Of a stretch of 64,000 bases of DNA, positions 17,064-27,805 are shown piece by piece. This DNA comes from Microbacterium gallinarum (GTDB lineage Bacteria > Actinomycetota > Actinomycetes > Actinomycetales > Microbacteriaceae). The DNA lies in contig NZ_JACSPM010000001.1 of the NCBI RefSeq assembly GCF_014837165.1, forward strand, positions 215,618-279,617, in the 5' to 3' direction. The translations under genes were made by a program, and so were the position numbers. The notes under the pieces were generated by a model. That model had not been told where the DNA came from, made no database searches, and was given only the letters and a program-made list of their open reading frames with translations. Numbering within the stretch: the stretch's first letter is position 1; each line of letters starts with the position of its first letter.

Positions 17064-17069
17064 GGGCTC

Positions 17070-17351
17070 ATGCCCGAGATCCCGACTTCGGACGTGCGCC
17101 TGCTCGCTCCTGCTCAGGTGGGAGAAGTGCTCGGCGTGTCCGTCGACGAGGTGATGGCGCTCGTGCTGGAGGGCCGGCTGCGCGGCATGCGCGTGGGCTC
17201 CCCTGCGCGCTGGCGTGTGGAGGAGGCGAGCGTCGCCGCCTACCTCGATGACCAGGCCGAAGAGGCGCGGCGCACGGCGCTCTGGCAGCAGGCGCAGAAC
17301 GCCAGCTTCCCCGAGCTGTGGGGCACGGGCTCGGTCCGCCACCCCGACTGA
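17070..17351 (+). CDS. MerR/excisionase-type HTH DNA-binding protein
   Basis: 93 aa. Residues about 10-50 (LLAPAQVGEVLGVSVDEVMALV..RVGSPARWRVEEASVAAYL) form a winged-helix excisionase/BldC-like domain in which a short HTH is followed by a two-strand wing. BldC-family proteins are small developmental regulators in streptomycetes. The charged C-terminus (DDQAEEARRTALWQQAQ) is probably helical. No integrase or phage gene is nearby, so a chromosomal regulator is more likely than a mobile-element excisionase. Two DnaA-box-like sites lie on either side of the locus. Confidence 0.75.
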   Translation: MPEIPTSDVRLLAPAQVGEVLGVSVDEVMALVLEGRLRGMRVGSPARWRVEEASVAAYLDDQAEEARRTALWQQAQNASFPELWGTGSVRHPD

Positions 17352-17403
17352 CGCCCCGCCTCGACAGGCATCGCGCCCGCCGGCCGGGCCATCCCGGCCC
17401 CGA

Positions 17404-18009
17404 TCACAAGATCGGCGCACTCCCCTCGACGCGCACCCACGCGACCGCGCTGAACGGCACGATCCGGTGCCCGGCGATCGCGTCCGCGTGACGCGGCGTA
17501 CCAGGATCGTGCAGCGCGAGGTCGAGGTGGTCGGCGCCGGCGCGGTCGATCGTGCCGGTGAGCACACGCCCTGTGGTGAGGTGGACAGCCACCCCCGCCC
17601 GGCGACGCACGAGGTCCCGCAGCACGAACCCGAACGTCATGCGCTCGGTGAGGGCCGAGCGCGGCGGCGCGGGGCGCGCGCTGCGCAGCAGGTCGTGGTG
17701 CGGCATCCCGATCCCGACGATCCCCGCGAACGGCACCACCAGGGCTCCGGGCCGGCCCTCGACGGGCTGCAGGGCCACCCAGTCCGCTCCGATCCCCGTC
17801 ACGGTGGCGCGCAGCGTCGTGTCGCCGGACAGCTCGATCGATATGACCGGGGCCGCGGCATCCCGCCCCGTCAGCAGGCTCAGCCGCTCGTGCAGGGCGA
17901 CGCGTGACAGCCGAAGACGCTCCGCCTCCGTGTCGAGAGCCGCCCGCTCCGCCTCCCACTCGGAGGCGAGCTGATCTTCGAGGTCGTCGAAGAACCGGTC
18001 CCAGCGCAC
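17404..18009 (-). CDS. Hypothetical protein with two Sm-like beta segments
   Basis: 201 aa, GTG start preceded 6 bp upstream by TACTCT. An N-terminal helical stretch (residues 1-45) is followed by two similar beta-rich segments: about 55-100 (SIELSGDTTLRATVTGIGADW..VVPFAGIVGIG) and about 140-196 (AVHLTTGRVLTGTIDRAGADH..IVPFSAVAWVRV). Both have the pattern of strand-G-x-I/V-x-G-I/R-x-A/G-D then VPF, which resembles an Sm-like barrel duplicated in tandem. That fold is my inference. No known function. Confidence 0.7.
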   Translation of the reverse strand: MRWDRFFDDLEDQLASEWEAERAALDTEAERLRLSRVALHERLSLLTGRDAAAPVISIELSGDTTLRATVTGIGADWVALQPVEGRPGALVVPFAGIVGIGMPHHDLLRSARPAPPRSALTERMTFGFVLRDLVRRRAGVAVHLTTGRVLTGTIDRAGADHLDLALHDPGTPRHADAIAGHRIVPFSAVAWVRVEGSAPIL

Positions 18010-18015
18010 CCAGCG

Positions 18016-18021
18016 AGAGTA
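18016..18021 (-). promoter_or_regulatory. -10 hexamer, leaderless transcript
   Basis: TACTCT, 6 bp before the GTG of the gene ending at 17404. Confidence 0.5.
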
Positions 18022-18048
18022 GGCGAATCATCACGAGTGGATCACAAG

Positions 18049-18057
18049 TTATCCACA
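18049..18057 (+). promoter_or_regulatory. DnaA-box-like site
   Basis: A second perfect TTATCCACA, in the intergenic region between divergent genes. Confidence 0.45.
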
Positions 18058-18138
18058 ACGCCCCCTGTCGATTCTCGCTGTGAGTTGACCGTGTGTTCTA
18101 CTGTCCGCAAGACATCCCCCCTGTCGAGATAGGCACCC

Positions 18139-18579
18139 ATGGCAATGACGCCCGCGGGCTCCGCCCGCGTCTTTCGCGTGCCCGGCGGCGCCGTCGAGCT
18201 CTCCGAGTTCTTCGCGCCGCAGCGCACGTCGTCCACCGCGCTCCCCGAGCCCGAGCCGTTCCTCCGCAACATCACGCGAGGCGTGCTCGAAGTGCTCGCG
18301 GGGGTGCGCGAAGTCGACCAGCTCGCGCGCTGGCTCACCGAAGAGCCGTACCGCAAGCTCGTCACGAGATCCAACCTCGCGGCGCGTGCCCGCAGCGCGC
18401 GCGGCGTGCCCGCGATGCGCCCGGTGCACGCGATCCTCTCGGTGCACCACTCGTCGCCCGCCGACGGCGTGGTCGAGTCGGTCGTGATCGTGCAGGGTCC
18501 CGCCCGCACGCGTGCCGTTGCGCTGCGCCTCGAAGGCATGGACGGCCGCTGGCGCGCGACCTCGCTCGCGCTGCTGTAG
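18139..18579 (+). CDS. Rv3235-family protein
   Basis: 146 aa, soluble, no signal peptide. The central part (PFLRNITRGVLEVLAGVREVDQLARWLTEEPYRKLVTRSNLA) followed by HAILSVHHSSPADGVVESVVIVQGPARTRAVALRLEGMDGRWRATSL matches the layout of the actinobacterial Rv3235 family, which is conserved near secA1 but has no established function. The region resembles a small alpha/beta accessory fold. Neighbouring secA, comF, lpqB and mtrAB support the assignment by gene order. Confidence 0.78.
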   Translation: MAMTPAGSARVFRVPGGAVELSEFFAPQRTSSTALPEPEPFLRNITRGVLEVLAGVREVDQLARWLTEEPYRKLVTRSNLAARARSARGVPAMRPVHAILSVHHSSPADGVVESVVIVQGPARTRAVALRLEGMDGRWRATSLALL

Positions 18580-18630
18580 AACGCCGGACCGGCGCCAGGG
18601 CCCGTCACAGCGTCGTGACCGGTCCTGACG

Positions 18631-18984
18631 TCAGCTGTCGTCCTCGTCGATCAGGTCGAGGAGCGCCTTGAGCGCGTCGCGGATCTCGTCGTGGTCGTGC
18701 TGGCCGGCGCGGCTCTCGCCCGAGATGACACCCGACCGGTGCACCTTGCGGAAGTCCCCGAACGGGAACGAATAGGCGCCCTTCGTCTGGCGATCCTCGC
18801 TCTTGTCGATGCCGAGATGCCAGTGCGAGTACTCGGTCCACCCCTCGCGCTCGATGAACGCGTTCTCCTCATCGGGGGTCGGCGCCGCCTCCGACCAGGC
18901 ATCCCGGTCGTCGCGCACGACCTTGCCCTCGCGCACGAGCGCACGTGCATGCTTCAGCGCGGGCTGATTCAGTTCGATGGCCAT
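18631..18984 (-). CDS. Conserved actinobacterial hypothetical protein
   Basis: 117 aa, acidic (ends LIDEDDS). It has aromatic and histidine-rich patches (EYSHWHLGID and FPFGDFRKVHRSGVI) that look like a small folded domain. No transmembrane segment or signal. The ATG is 6 bp after TAGCGT. Resembles proteins annotated only as hypothetical in related genomes; function unknown. Confidence 0.75.
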   Translation of the reverse strand: MAIELNQPALKHARALVREGKVVRDDRDAWSEAAPTPDEENAFIEREGWTEYSHWHLGIDKSEDRQTKGAYSFPFGDFRKVHRSGVISGESRAGQHDHDEIRDALKALLDLIDEDDS

Positions 18985-18990
18985 GGTGCG

Positions 18991-18996
18991 ACGCTA
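18991..18996 (-). promoter_or_regulatory. -10 hexamer, leaderless transcript
   Basis: TAGCGT, 6 bp before the ATG of the 117-aa protein gene. Confidence 0.5.
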
Positions 18997-19029
18997 CGTC
19001 GGGGACGGGTGGCAGCGGGAGGGGTTGAC

Positions 19030-19045
19030 GGATGCCGCGGCATCC
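19030..19045. repeat. 16-bp perfect palindrome of the overrepresented word
   Basis: GGATGCCGCGGCATCC, formed by one GGATGCCGC and one GCGGCATCC fused at their GCG/CGC. It lies just downstream of the aminotransferase stop and could also serve as a terminator stem. Confidence 0.8.
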
Positions 19046-19053
19046 GTCTCGCT

Positions 19054-20280
19054 TCACTGCTTGTACGACGACAGGAAGTTGCCAAGCCGTTCGATGGCCT
19101 CCGACAGCACGCGCGCCTCGGGCAGGGTCACGATGCGCAGGTGGTCGGGCGTCGGCCAGTTGAAGCCAGTGCCCTGCACGAGCAGCACGTGCTCGGCGAC
19201 GAGGAAGTCGTACACCAGCTTCGCGTCGTCGCGGATCTCGTACACCTCGGGGTCGAGCCGGGGGAACGCGTACAGCGCTCCTTGCGGCCGCACGCACGTG
19301 ACGCCGGGGATGGCCTCGAGACCCTCCCATGCGGCGTCGCGCTGCTCGTGGAGGCGCCCGGTCGGCGCGATCAGCGCGTCGATGGACTGCACGCCCGAGA
19401 GCGCCGCCTGCACCGCGTGCTGCGCCGGCACGTTCGGACACAGACGCGTCGACGCCAGCAGCGTGATCCCCTCGAGGAAGCCCGTGGCGTGCGACTTCGG
19501 CCCGGTGATGACGAGCCAGCCGGAGCGGTAGCCGGCCACACGGTACGTCTTGGACAGGCCGTTGAACGTGAGCACCAGCAGATCGGGCGCGACGGACGCC
19601 ATCGGGATGTGCGTCGCCTCGTCGAACAGGATGCGGTCGTAGATCTCGTCGGAGAGCACGAGCAGCGAGTTCTCGCGCGCGATCTCGGCGATCCCCTCGA
19701 GCACCTCGCGCGAGTAGACCGCGCCGGTGGGGTTGTTGGGGTTGATCACGACGATGGCCTTGGTGCGGGGGGTGACCTTCGCGCGGATGTCGTCGAGGTC
19801 GGGCTGCCAGCCGTTCTGCTCGTCGGCGAGGTAGTGCACCGGCGTGCCGCCGCCGAGGCTGGTCATGGCGGTCCACAGCGGGTAGTCGGGCGCGGGGATG
19901 AGCACCTCGTCGCCCTCGTCGAGCAGAGCCTGCATCACCATCGTGATGAGCTCGGACACACCGTTGCCGAGGTAGACGTCGTCGGGGCCGAACGCGGGGA
20001 ACGTCGGGTCCTGCTCGTAGCGGTACACCACCGCGCGCCGCGCCGACATGATGCCGCGACTGTCGCTGTAGCCGTGCGCGTGAGGCACAGCCTCGAGCAT
20101 GTCGCGCACGATCTGGAACGGCGCCTCGAAGCCGAACACCGCCGGGTTGCCGGTGTTGAGCTTCAGGATCGTGTGGCCTTCGTCCTCCAGCCGGTCGGCC
20201 TCGACCAGTGCCTGCCCGCGGATCTCGTACAGCACATCCTTGAGCTTGCTGGACTGGTCGAGCGGGCGGAGGGGACTCAT
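19054..20280 (-). CDS. PLP-dependent aminotransferase (AlaA-like)
   Basis: 408-aa class I/II fold type I aminotransferase. The pyridoxal lysine lies in NGLSKTYRVAGYRSGW near residue 238, with INPNNPTGAVYS, LSDEIYDRI and the substrate-carboxylate arginine in the C-terminal DHLRIVTLP. The N-terminal pattern (LDQSSKLKDVLYEIRGQALVEADRLEDEGHTILKLNTGNP) is that of the E. coli alanine aminotransferase AlaA, which converts pyruvate and glutamate to alanine and 2-oxoglutarate. Start ATG is 6 bp after TATCCT. Exact substrate is inferred. Confidence 0.9.
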   Translation of the reverse strand: MSPLRPLDQSSKLKDVLYEIRGQALVEADRLEDEGHTILKLNTGNPAVFGFEAPFQIVRDMLEAVPHAHGYSDSRGIMSARRAVVYRYEQDPTFPAFGPDDVYLGNGVSELITMVMQALLDEGDEVLIPAPDYPLWTAMTSLGGGTPVHYLADEQNGWQPDLDDIRAKVTPRTKAIVVINPNNPTGAVYSREVLEGIAEIARENSLLVLSDEIYDRILFDEATHIPMASVAPDLLVLTFNGLSKTYRVAGYRSGWLVITGPKSHATGFLEGITLLASTRLCPNVPAQHAVQAALSGVQSIDALIAPTGRLHEQRDAAWEGLEAIPGVTCVRPQGALYAFPRLDPEVYEIRDDAKLVYDFLVAEHVLLVQGTGFNWPTPDHLRIVTLPEARVLSEAIERLGNFLSSYKQ

Positions 20281-20286
20281 CGGATC

Positions 20287-20292
20287 AGGATA
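20287..20292 (-). promoter_or_regulatory. -10 hexamer, leaderless aminotransferase transcript
   Basis: TATCCT, 6 bp before the ATG. Confidence 0.5.
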
Positions 20293-20346
20293 CCGGCGGG
20301 ATGCAGGGGCCAATCGACCGCCGGTGGCCGGTGCCGGGCGCACGAC

Positions 20347-20420
20347 CGAGAACAGGTGATCTGGCGTAGGCAGCAGGATCTGCGCGAGATCGTCCTGTTT
20401 CCGTCAGATCACCTGTTCTG
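20347..20420. repeat. Palindromic intergenic element, copy 2
   Basis: Perfect 15-bp arms, AGAACAGGTGATCTG at 20349-20363 and its inverse at 20405-20419, enclose a second imperfect palindrome (CAGGATC/GATCGTCCTG). It lies between the secA stop and the aminotransferase promoter. Inverted, it aligns with copy 1 over the arm and the AGGACGATC word. Confidence 0.65.
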
Positions 20421-20561
20421 AGAGAGCAGAAACCAGAAGTGCAGACGAGCGGATGCCGCGGCCCGGGGCCGCGGCATCGAGAGCTCGATGCACGCCTGCG
20501 GCGCACTCGATCTGAGTCGGGTCGGGTCAACGCCGCTTCGCGGCTTCGACCCGACCCCGAC

Positions 20562-23402
<2,841 letters not shown>

Positions 23403-23537
23403 GGAGTCTCCATCTGTCGGGTGTGGCGCGAACGGCGCCGGTGCCGCCGGGGCGCATGGCCCCAGACATACCTGCCTATGTTATCCACCCGTGACCTTGG
23501 TGTGCGCTGGGTGTGAGCGATGACCGCTGAACGGATT

Positions 23538-23572
23538 CCGCGTATGTATATGCTCGGCAACTACATACGCGG
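23538..23572. promoter_or_regulatory. Perfect 11-bp inverted repeat, PadR operator candidate
   Basis: CCGCGTATGTA (23538-23548) and TACATACGCGG (23562-23572) are exact inverted copies with a 13-bp spacer. They contain the ATGT/ACAT half-sites typical of PadR operators and end 24 bp before the padR-type ATG. Autoregulation is expected. The same site is about 135 bp upstream of secA on the other strand. Confidence 0.7.
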
Positions 23573-23596
23573 TATGCACCCGAACGGAGACCGCCC

Positions 23597-24199
23597 ATGT
23601 CGGTGAGACAGACCCTGCTGGCCATCCTCGATCAGGGCCCCTGTTACGGCTACCAGCTCCGTGCGGAGTTCGACCGGCGCACCGGCTCGACCTGGCCCCT
23701 CAACGTGGGCCAGATCTACAACACGCTCGACCGCCTCGAGCGCGACCGCCTCGTGGAGAAGGGCGATGTCGACGCCCAGGGGCACGTCTACTGGCAGATC
23801 ACGGATGCCGGCTCCGCCGAGGCACGGGCGTGGCTCGCGTCCCCCGTCGAGCGCGCCCAGGGAACGCGCGACGCGCTGGCGATCAAGCTCTCGGTCGCCG
23901 CGACGCTGCCCGGCGTCGACGCGGTCGAGATCATCCGGACGCAGCGCCGTGCGTCGCTCGCGCAGCTGGAGTCGCTCCGCAGCGCGACCTACGCCGGCGC
24001 CGACCGCGACAGCCCCGAAGCTCTGGCGTGGTCGCTCGTGGTCGACTCGATGGTCTTCGCCGCCGAGGCCGAGGCCCGCTGGCTCGACCACGCCGAGCAG
24101 CTCCTGGCGCGGCATCCCGATCACGCGCTGGCCCTCGAGCTCTCGACCGAGCGCCCCAAGCGCGGCCGTCCGGCGAGGGTCGAGACATCCGTCGCCTGA
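23597..24199 (+). CDS. PadR-family transcriptional regulator
   Basis: 200 aa. The winged HTH (SVRQTLLAILDQGPCYGYQLRAEFDRRTGSTWPLNVGQIYNTLDRLERDRLVEK) occupies residues 2-60, with a C-terminal Vir-type dimer helix pair. ACGGAGA precedes the ATG. PadR repressors usually control an adjacent transporter or detoxifying gene and release DNA on binding a small molecule. Here the following 290 bp hold only a 34-codon reading frame, so the expected target gene seems to be missing or elsewhere. Confidence 0.92.
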   Translation: MSVRQTLLAILDQGPCYGYQLRAEFDRRTGSTWPLNVGQIYNTLDRLERDRLVEKGDVDAQGHVYWQITDAGSAEARAWLASPVERAQGTRDALAIKLSVAATLPGVDAVEIIRTQRRASLAQLESLRSATYAGADRDSPEALAWSLVVDSMVFAAEAEARWLDHAEQLLARHPDHALALELSTERPKRGRPARVETSVA

Positions 24200-24273
24200 T
24201 CGCCGTCGGGAAGACGTGAGACGGATCCGCCCCCGCCGACACCTCCCTGGTGAACCGCTGGAGAGGACGTGCC

Positions 24274-24378
24274 ATGACCACCGCAGTGCCCGCCATCGAC
24301 CCCGCCGCCATCCACCTCCCCCCGACCGAGCCCATCGACATCACCGAACTCGCCGCGCAATCGCTCCGACCGCGCTGA
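24274..24378 (+). CDS. Short open frame after padR, possible remnant or small protein
   Basis: 34 codons (begins MTTAVPAIDPAAIHLPP) with a good ribosome site GGAGAGGA about 6 bp upstream of the ATG. PadR operons commonly continue with an ABC transporter ATPase whose first residues look like this proline/alanine-rich stretch, but no ATPase motif follows in any frame before the next gene. It is either a real small protein or the stub of a deleted transporter. The rest of 24200-24490 holds nothing else recognisable. Confidence 0.4.
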   Translation: MTTAVPAIDPAAIHLPPTEPIDITELAAQSLRPR

Positions 24379-24479
24379 CCCAGGCGCTCGAGTTCGCGCT
24401 GCCGGGCTTCTGTTCGGGAAAGAGACGACGAGCGGATGCCGCGCCCGCGACGTCCTGTCGCCTCCCAGGCGGCACGCAC

Positions 24480-24485
24480 TACCCT
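24480..24485 (+). promoter_or_regulatory. -10 hexamer, leaderless helicase transcript
   Basis: TACCCT, 5 bp before the GTG. Confidence 0.4.
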
Positions 24486-24490
24486 TAAGC

Positions 24491-26260
24491 GTGACCGAAA
24501 CGGCAGAGACGACCGAGACCGACGCTCCGGCAGAGCCCACCCCCCTGACTTTCGCGGACCTCGGATTGGGCGATGCGGTGCTCAAGGCGCTGCGCGATGT
24601 CGGCTACGAGACGCCGTCGGCGATCCAGGCCGCGACCATCCCGCCGCTCATCGCCCGCCGCGACGTCGTCGGCCTGGCCCAGACCGGCACAGGCAAGACG
24701 GCGGCCTTCGCGCTGCCGATCATCGACCGGCTCGACCTGTCGCAGAAGAACCCGCAGGCGCTCGTGCTCGCCCCCACGCGCGAGCTGGCGCTGCAGGTCT
24801 GCGAGGCCTTCGAGAAGTACGCCTCGCACCTCAAGGGCGTGCACATCCTTCCCGTCTACGGCGGCCAGGGATACGGCGTGCAGCTCTCGGCGCTGCGCCG
24901 CGGCGTGCACATCGTCGTCGGCACGCCCGGCCGCATCATGGACCACCTCGACAAGGGCACGCTCGACCTGTCTGAGCTGACGTACCTCGTGCTCGACGAG
25001 GCCGACGAGATGCTCAAGATGGGCTTCGCCGAGGACGTCGAGACGATCCTCGCCGAGACGCCTGACACGAAGCAGGTCGCGCTGTTCTCGGCGACGATGC
25101 CGGCGCAGATCCGCCGCATGTCGCAGCAGTACCTCCACGACCCCGAAGAGATCACCGTCAAGACCAAGACGACGACCTCGGCGACGATCTCGCAGCGCTA
25201 CCTGATCGTGTCGTTCCAGCAGAAGATGGACGCGCTCACGCGCATCCTCGAGGTCGAGAACTTCGACGGCATGATCGTCTTCGGCCGCACCAAGAGCGTG
25301 ACCGAGGAGATCGCCGAGAAGCTCCGCGCCCGCGGGTACTCCGCGGCCGCGATCAACGGCGACGTGGCGCAGGTGCAGCGCGAGCGCACCGTCAACCAGC
25401 TCAAGTCGGGCAAGCTCGACATCCTCGTGGCGACCGACGTCGCGGCCCGAGGTCTCGACGTCGAGCGCATCTCGCACGTGGTCAACTTCGACATCCCGAC
25501 CGACACCGAGTCGTACGTGCACCGCATCGGCCGCACCGGCCGCGCCGGCCGCACCGGCGACGCGATCAGCTTCGTCACTCCGCGCGAGCGCGGGCTGGTG
25601 CGCGCCATCGAGCGCGCGACCCGCCAGGAGCTGACCGAGATGCAGCTGCCGAGCGTCGATGAGGTGAACGTCACGCGCCTCTCGCGCTTCGACGACGGCA
25701 TCACCGCGGCCCTCGCCGAGACCGAGCGCATCGACCGCTTCCGCGACATCGTCGCGCACTACGTGCGCAACCACGACGTGCCCGAGGTCGACGTCGCCGC
25801 GGCTCTCGCGGTGGTGGCGCAGGGTGAGACCCCGCTGCTCCTCGAACCCGAGCCCGAGCGTCCCCGCTACGAGTCGCGCGACCGTGACGACCGGCGAGGC
25901 AGCCGGTTCGACCGCGACGACCGAGGCGACCGCCCGGAGCGGCGGCAGCGCACCCCGCGCGAGGGCATGGCGACCTACCGCATCGCCGTCGGAAAGCGCC
26001 ACCGCGTCGAGCCGCGCCAGATCGTCGGCGCGCTCGCGAACGAGGGCGGTCTGCGCCGTGACGACTTCGGCGCGATCCAGATCCGCCCGGACTTCTCGCT
26101 GGTCGAGCTGCCCGCCGACCTTCCGCGCGGCACGCTCGACCGGCTGTCCGACACGCGCATCTCGGGCCGGCTGATCGAGCTGCGGCTCGACACCGGCGGT
26201 CCCGGACGCCGCCGCGACGACGGCGACCGCCCCGCCCGCAAGCCGCGTCACCGCGACTGA
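24491..26260 (+). CDS. deaD: DEAD-box RNA helicase (DeaD/CsdA-type)
   Basis: 589 aa. All helicase motifs are present: Q motif (GYETPSAIQAATIPPL), I AQTGTGKT near residue 71, Ia PTRELALQV, II DEAD, III SAT, V ATDVAARGLDVE and VI HRIGRTGRAGRTG. An Arg/Asp-rich linker (about 455-490) leads to a DbpA-type RNA-binding domain (YRIAVGKRHRVEPRQIVGALANEGGL) near 500-570. Such helicases unwind RNA during ribosome assembly and mRNA decay, especially at low temperature. The GTG start was chosen for its leaderless-type promoter. Confidence 0.95.
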   Translation: MTETAETTETDAPAEPTPLTFADLGLGDAVLKALRDVGYETPSAIQAATIPPLIARRDVVGLAQTGTGKTAAFALPIIDRLDLSQKNPQALVLAPTRELALQVCEAFEKYASHLKGVHILPVYGGQGYGVQLSALRRGVHIVVGTPGRIMDHLDKGTLDLSELTYLVLDEADEMLKMGFAEDVETILAETPDTKQVALFSATMPAQIRRMSQQYLHDPEEITVKTKTTTSATISQRYLIVSFQQKMDALTRILEVENFDGMIVFGRTKSVTEEIAEKLRARGYSAAAINGDVAQVQRERTVNQLKSGKLDILVATDVAARGLDVERISHVVNFDIPTDTESYVHRIGRTGRAGRTGDAISFVTPRERGLVRAIERATRQELTEMQLPSVDEVNVTRLSRFDDGITAALAETERIDRFRDIVAHYVRNHDVPEVDVAAALAVVAQGETPLLLEPEPERPRYESRDRDDRRGSRFDRDDRGDRPERRQRTPREGMATYRIAVGKRHRVEPRQIVGALANEGGLRRDDFGAIQIRPDFSLVELPADLPRGTLDRLSDTRISGRLIELRLDTGGPGRRRDDGDRPARKPRHRD

Positions 26261-26373
26261 CGGGGGCGCCCGCGGACGCGGTGAGCACCGCCGCGGCCCG
26301 GCTCGGGCGCATCGCGGCCGCGGGTGGCGTCCACAGCCCCTGCGACGCTCAGCCCGCTCCCCGCGACCGCCCA

Positions 26374-26379
26374 TAGGAT
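26374..26379 (+). promoter_or_regulatory. -10 hexamer, leaderless transcript
   Basis: TAGGAT, 7 bp before the ATG of the coiled-coil protein gene. Confidence 0.5.
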
Positions 26380-26386
26380 CGAAGGC

Positions 26387-27739
26387 ATGGCCGGATTCTG
26401 GGGCAAACGCAAACGTGACAACGCCGAGCTCGCGGCGCAGGACGCCGATCTGGCGCGCCGCGCCCGCTCCTCGCTCGTTGCAGCCGACGAGCGTATCCGG
26501 GTGACCACCGACGAGCTGTCGTTCGCCGAGATCGAGCTGGGCGTCGAGCCCACGAAGGAGCTCCGCGACGCCCTGGAGGCCGTGCGCACGCACATGTCCG
26601 AGGCGTTCCACCTGCACCAGCTCAACCACGACGAGATCCCCGACACGGCCGAAGAGCTGCGCACCCGCAACGCGCGCATCGTGCAGCTCTGCGAGTGGGC
26701 CGAAGACCTCCTCGACGACCGTACCGAGGCGCTCGCCGCCCCCATCCAGCGGGCCCGCCGGGCTCCGGAGATCATCGCGGGCGTGCGCGCGGACGCGGAG
26801 CGGCTGCGCAGCCGCCTCCCCCAGGCCCGCGAGACCATCCAGCGACTCGCTGCGCGGTACTCGGCGCAAGCGCTCGCTCAGGTCGAGGCCAACCCCGCGG
26901 AGGCGGAGCAGCTGATCGGATTCGCCGAGCACAGCGCCGGCATCTCGGAGCGGCGCCGCGAGGCGGGTCAGCGCGAGCAGGCGAACCTCGCGCTCGAGGC
27001 GTGCACCGAGGCTGCGCGCCGCGCGGCGACACTGATCGACGCGGTCGAGACGTTCGAGGTCGAGGCGCTGCGGGCCGAGTCGACGCTGTCGGCCATCGTC
27101 GAGGACTCGCGCGAAGACATCGTCGTCGCACTGAAAGAGCCGCACAACCCCGAGGTGAGCGCGGCGATCGCCACGCTGCAGGACGCCCTCGCGTCGCTGC
27201 CGGCGGCCGGCGTCAACACCGACCCCTTCACCCTGCTGTCGCGGCTGCGCGAGGCGAACTCCGGACTCGACGAGGCGATCGCCAAGGCGCGCGAGCGCGC
27301 CGCCCGCCCGATCCCGCCCTTCGAGCACGTCCGCCACTCGATCGATGACGCCGACCGGCAACTCGCGGTCGCACGCGACGTCATCGCCGGGCACCGCGGT
27401 TGGATCGGCGCCGATGCGCGCACGCGCCTGGCCGAAGCGGAACGCATCCGGATCGATCTCGACCGCTACCTCGGCATGTCCGCCAGCGCGGCGACGATGA
27501 TCGACGACGACCACCGTGAGCAGGCCATGGCGATGTCGCGCCGCGTCGCGTTCCTCGCGGGAGAGGCGCTCCAGCTCGCGCAGCGCGACATCGACTCCTC
27601 GCGTCCGCAGGGCGGTCCCGATCAGTGGGGCGGCCCGCAGCAGGGCTGGGGCGGCGGTCGCCGCGGTGGCAGCGACCTCATGGGCGGCATCCTCGGCGGC
27701 CTCGTGATCGGCAGCATCCTCGACGGCTTCATCGACTGA
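26387..27739 (+). CDS. Coiled-coil protein resembling the tail of TPM-domain proteins
   Basis: 450 aa, almost entirely heptad-like helix (residues about 10-390, rich in Ala, Glu and Arg) ending in a Gly/Gln/Trp-rich stretch and GGSDLMGGILGGLVIGSILDGFID. The repeated helix and glycine tail resemble the C-terminal half of actinobacterial TPM-domain (DUF477) proteins, but the signal peptide, TPM domain and transmembrane helix that should precede it are absent. The ATG at MAGFWGKRKR is 7 bp after TAGGAT, so this is a complete gene rather than a fragment. Possibly a cytoplasmic scaffold protein; function unknown. Confidence 0.75.
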   Translation: MAGFWGKRKRDNAELAAQDADLARRARSSLVAADERIRVTTDELSFAEIELGVEPTKELRDALEAVRTHMSEAFHLHQLNHDEIPDTAEELRTRNARIVQLCEWAEDLLDDRTEALAAPIQRARRAPEIIAGVRADAERLRSRLPQARETIQRLAARYSAQALAQVEANPAEAEQLIGFAEHSAGISERRREAGQREQANLALEACTEAARRAATLIDAVETFEVEALRAESTLSAIVEDSREDIVVALKEPHNPEVSAAIATLQDALASLPAAGVNTDPFTLLSRLREANSGLDEAIAKARERAARPIPPFEHVRHSIDDADRQLAVARDVIAGHRGWIGADARTRLAEAERIRIDLDRYLGMSASAATMIDDDHREQAMAMSRRVAFLAGEALQLAQRDIDSSRPQGGPDQWGGPQQGWGGGRRGGSDLMGGILGGLVIGSILDGFID

Positions 27740-27755
27740 CGCCGCACGACGAGAG

Positions 27756-27789
27756 ACGGATGCCCCGGCCTTCCGGCCGGGGCATCCGT
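27756..27789. terminator. Bidirectional hairpin between convergent genes
   Basis: A perfect 15-bp stem (ACGGATGCCCCGGCC at 27756-27770, inverse at 27775-27789) with a TTCC loop, placed between two convergent stops. It also contains the GGATGCC/GGCATCC word. Confidence 0.85.
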
Positions 27790-27805
27790 CATCATCAGAG
27801 TGCGC

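Noticed and set aside
17070-17351. Phage or integrative-element excisionase
   Set aside because: No integrase, attachment repeat or composition shift near it; a BldC-like chromosomal regulator fits better.
18085-18104. TTGACC/TACTGT promoter for the Rv3235-type gene
   Set aside because: The two hexamers are only 8 bp apart, too close for a sigma-70 promoter; either may act with an unrecognised partner.
24485-27514. 1,009-codon minus-strand open frame opposite the DEAD-box helicase
   Set aside because: Shadow of the helicase and the coiled-coil gene; no domain and no ribosome site.
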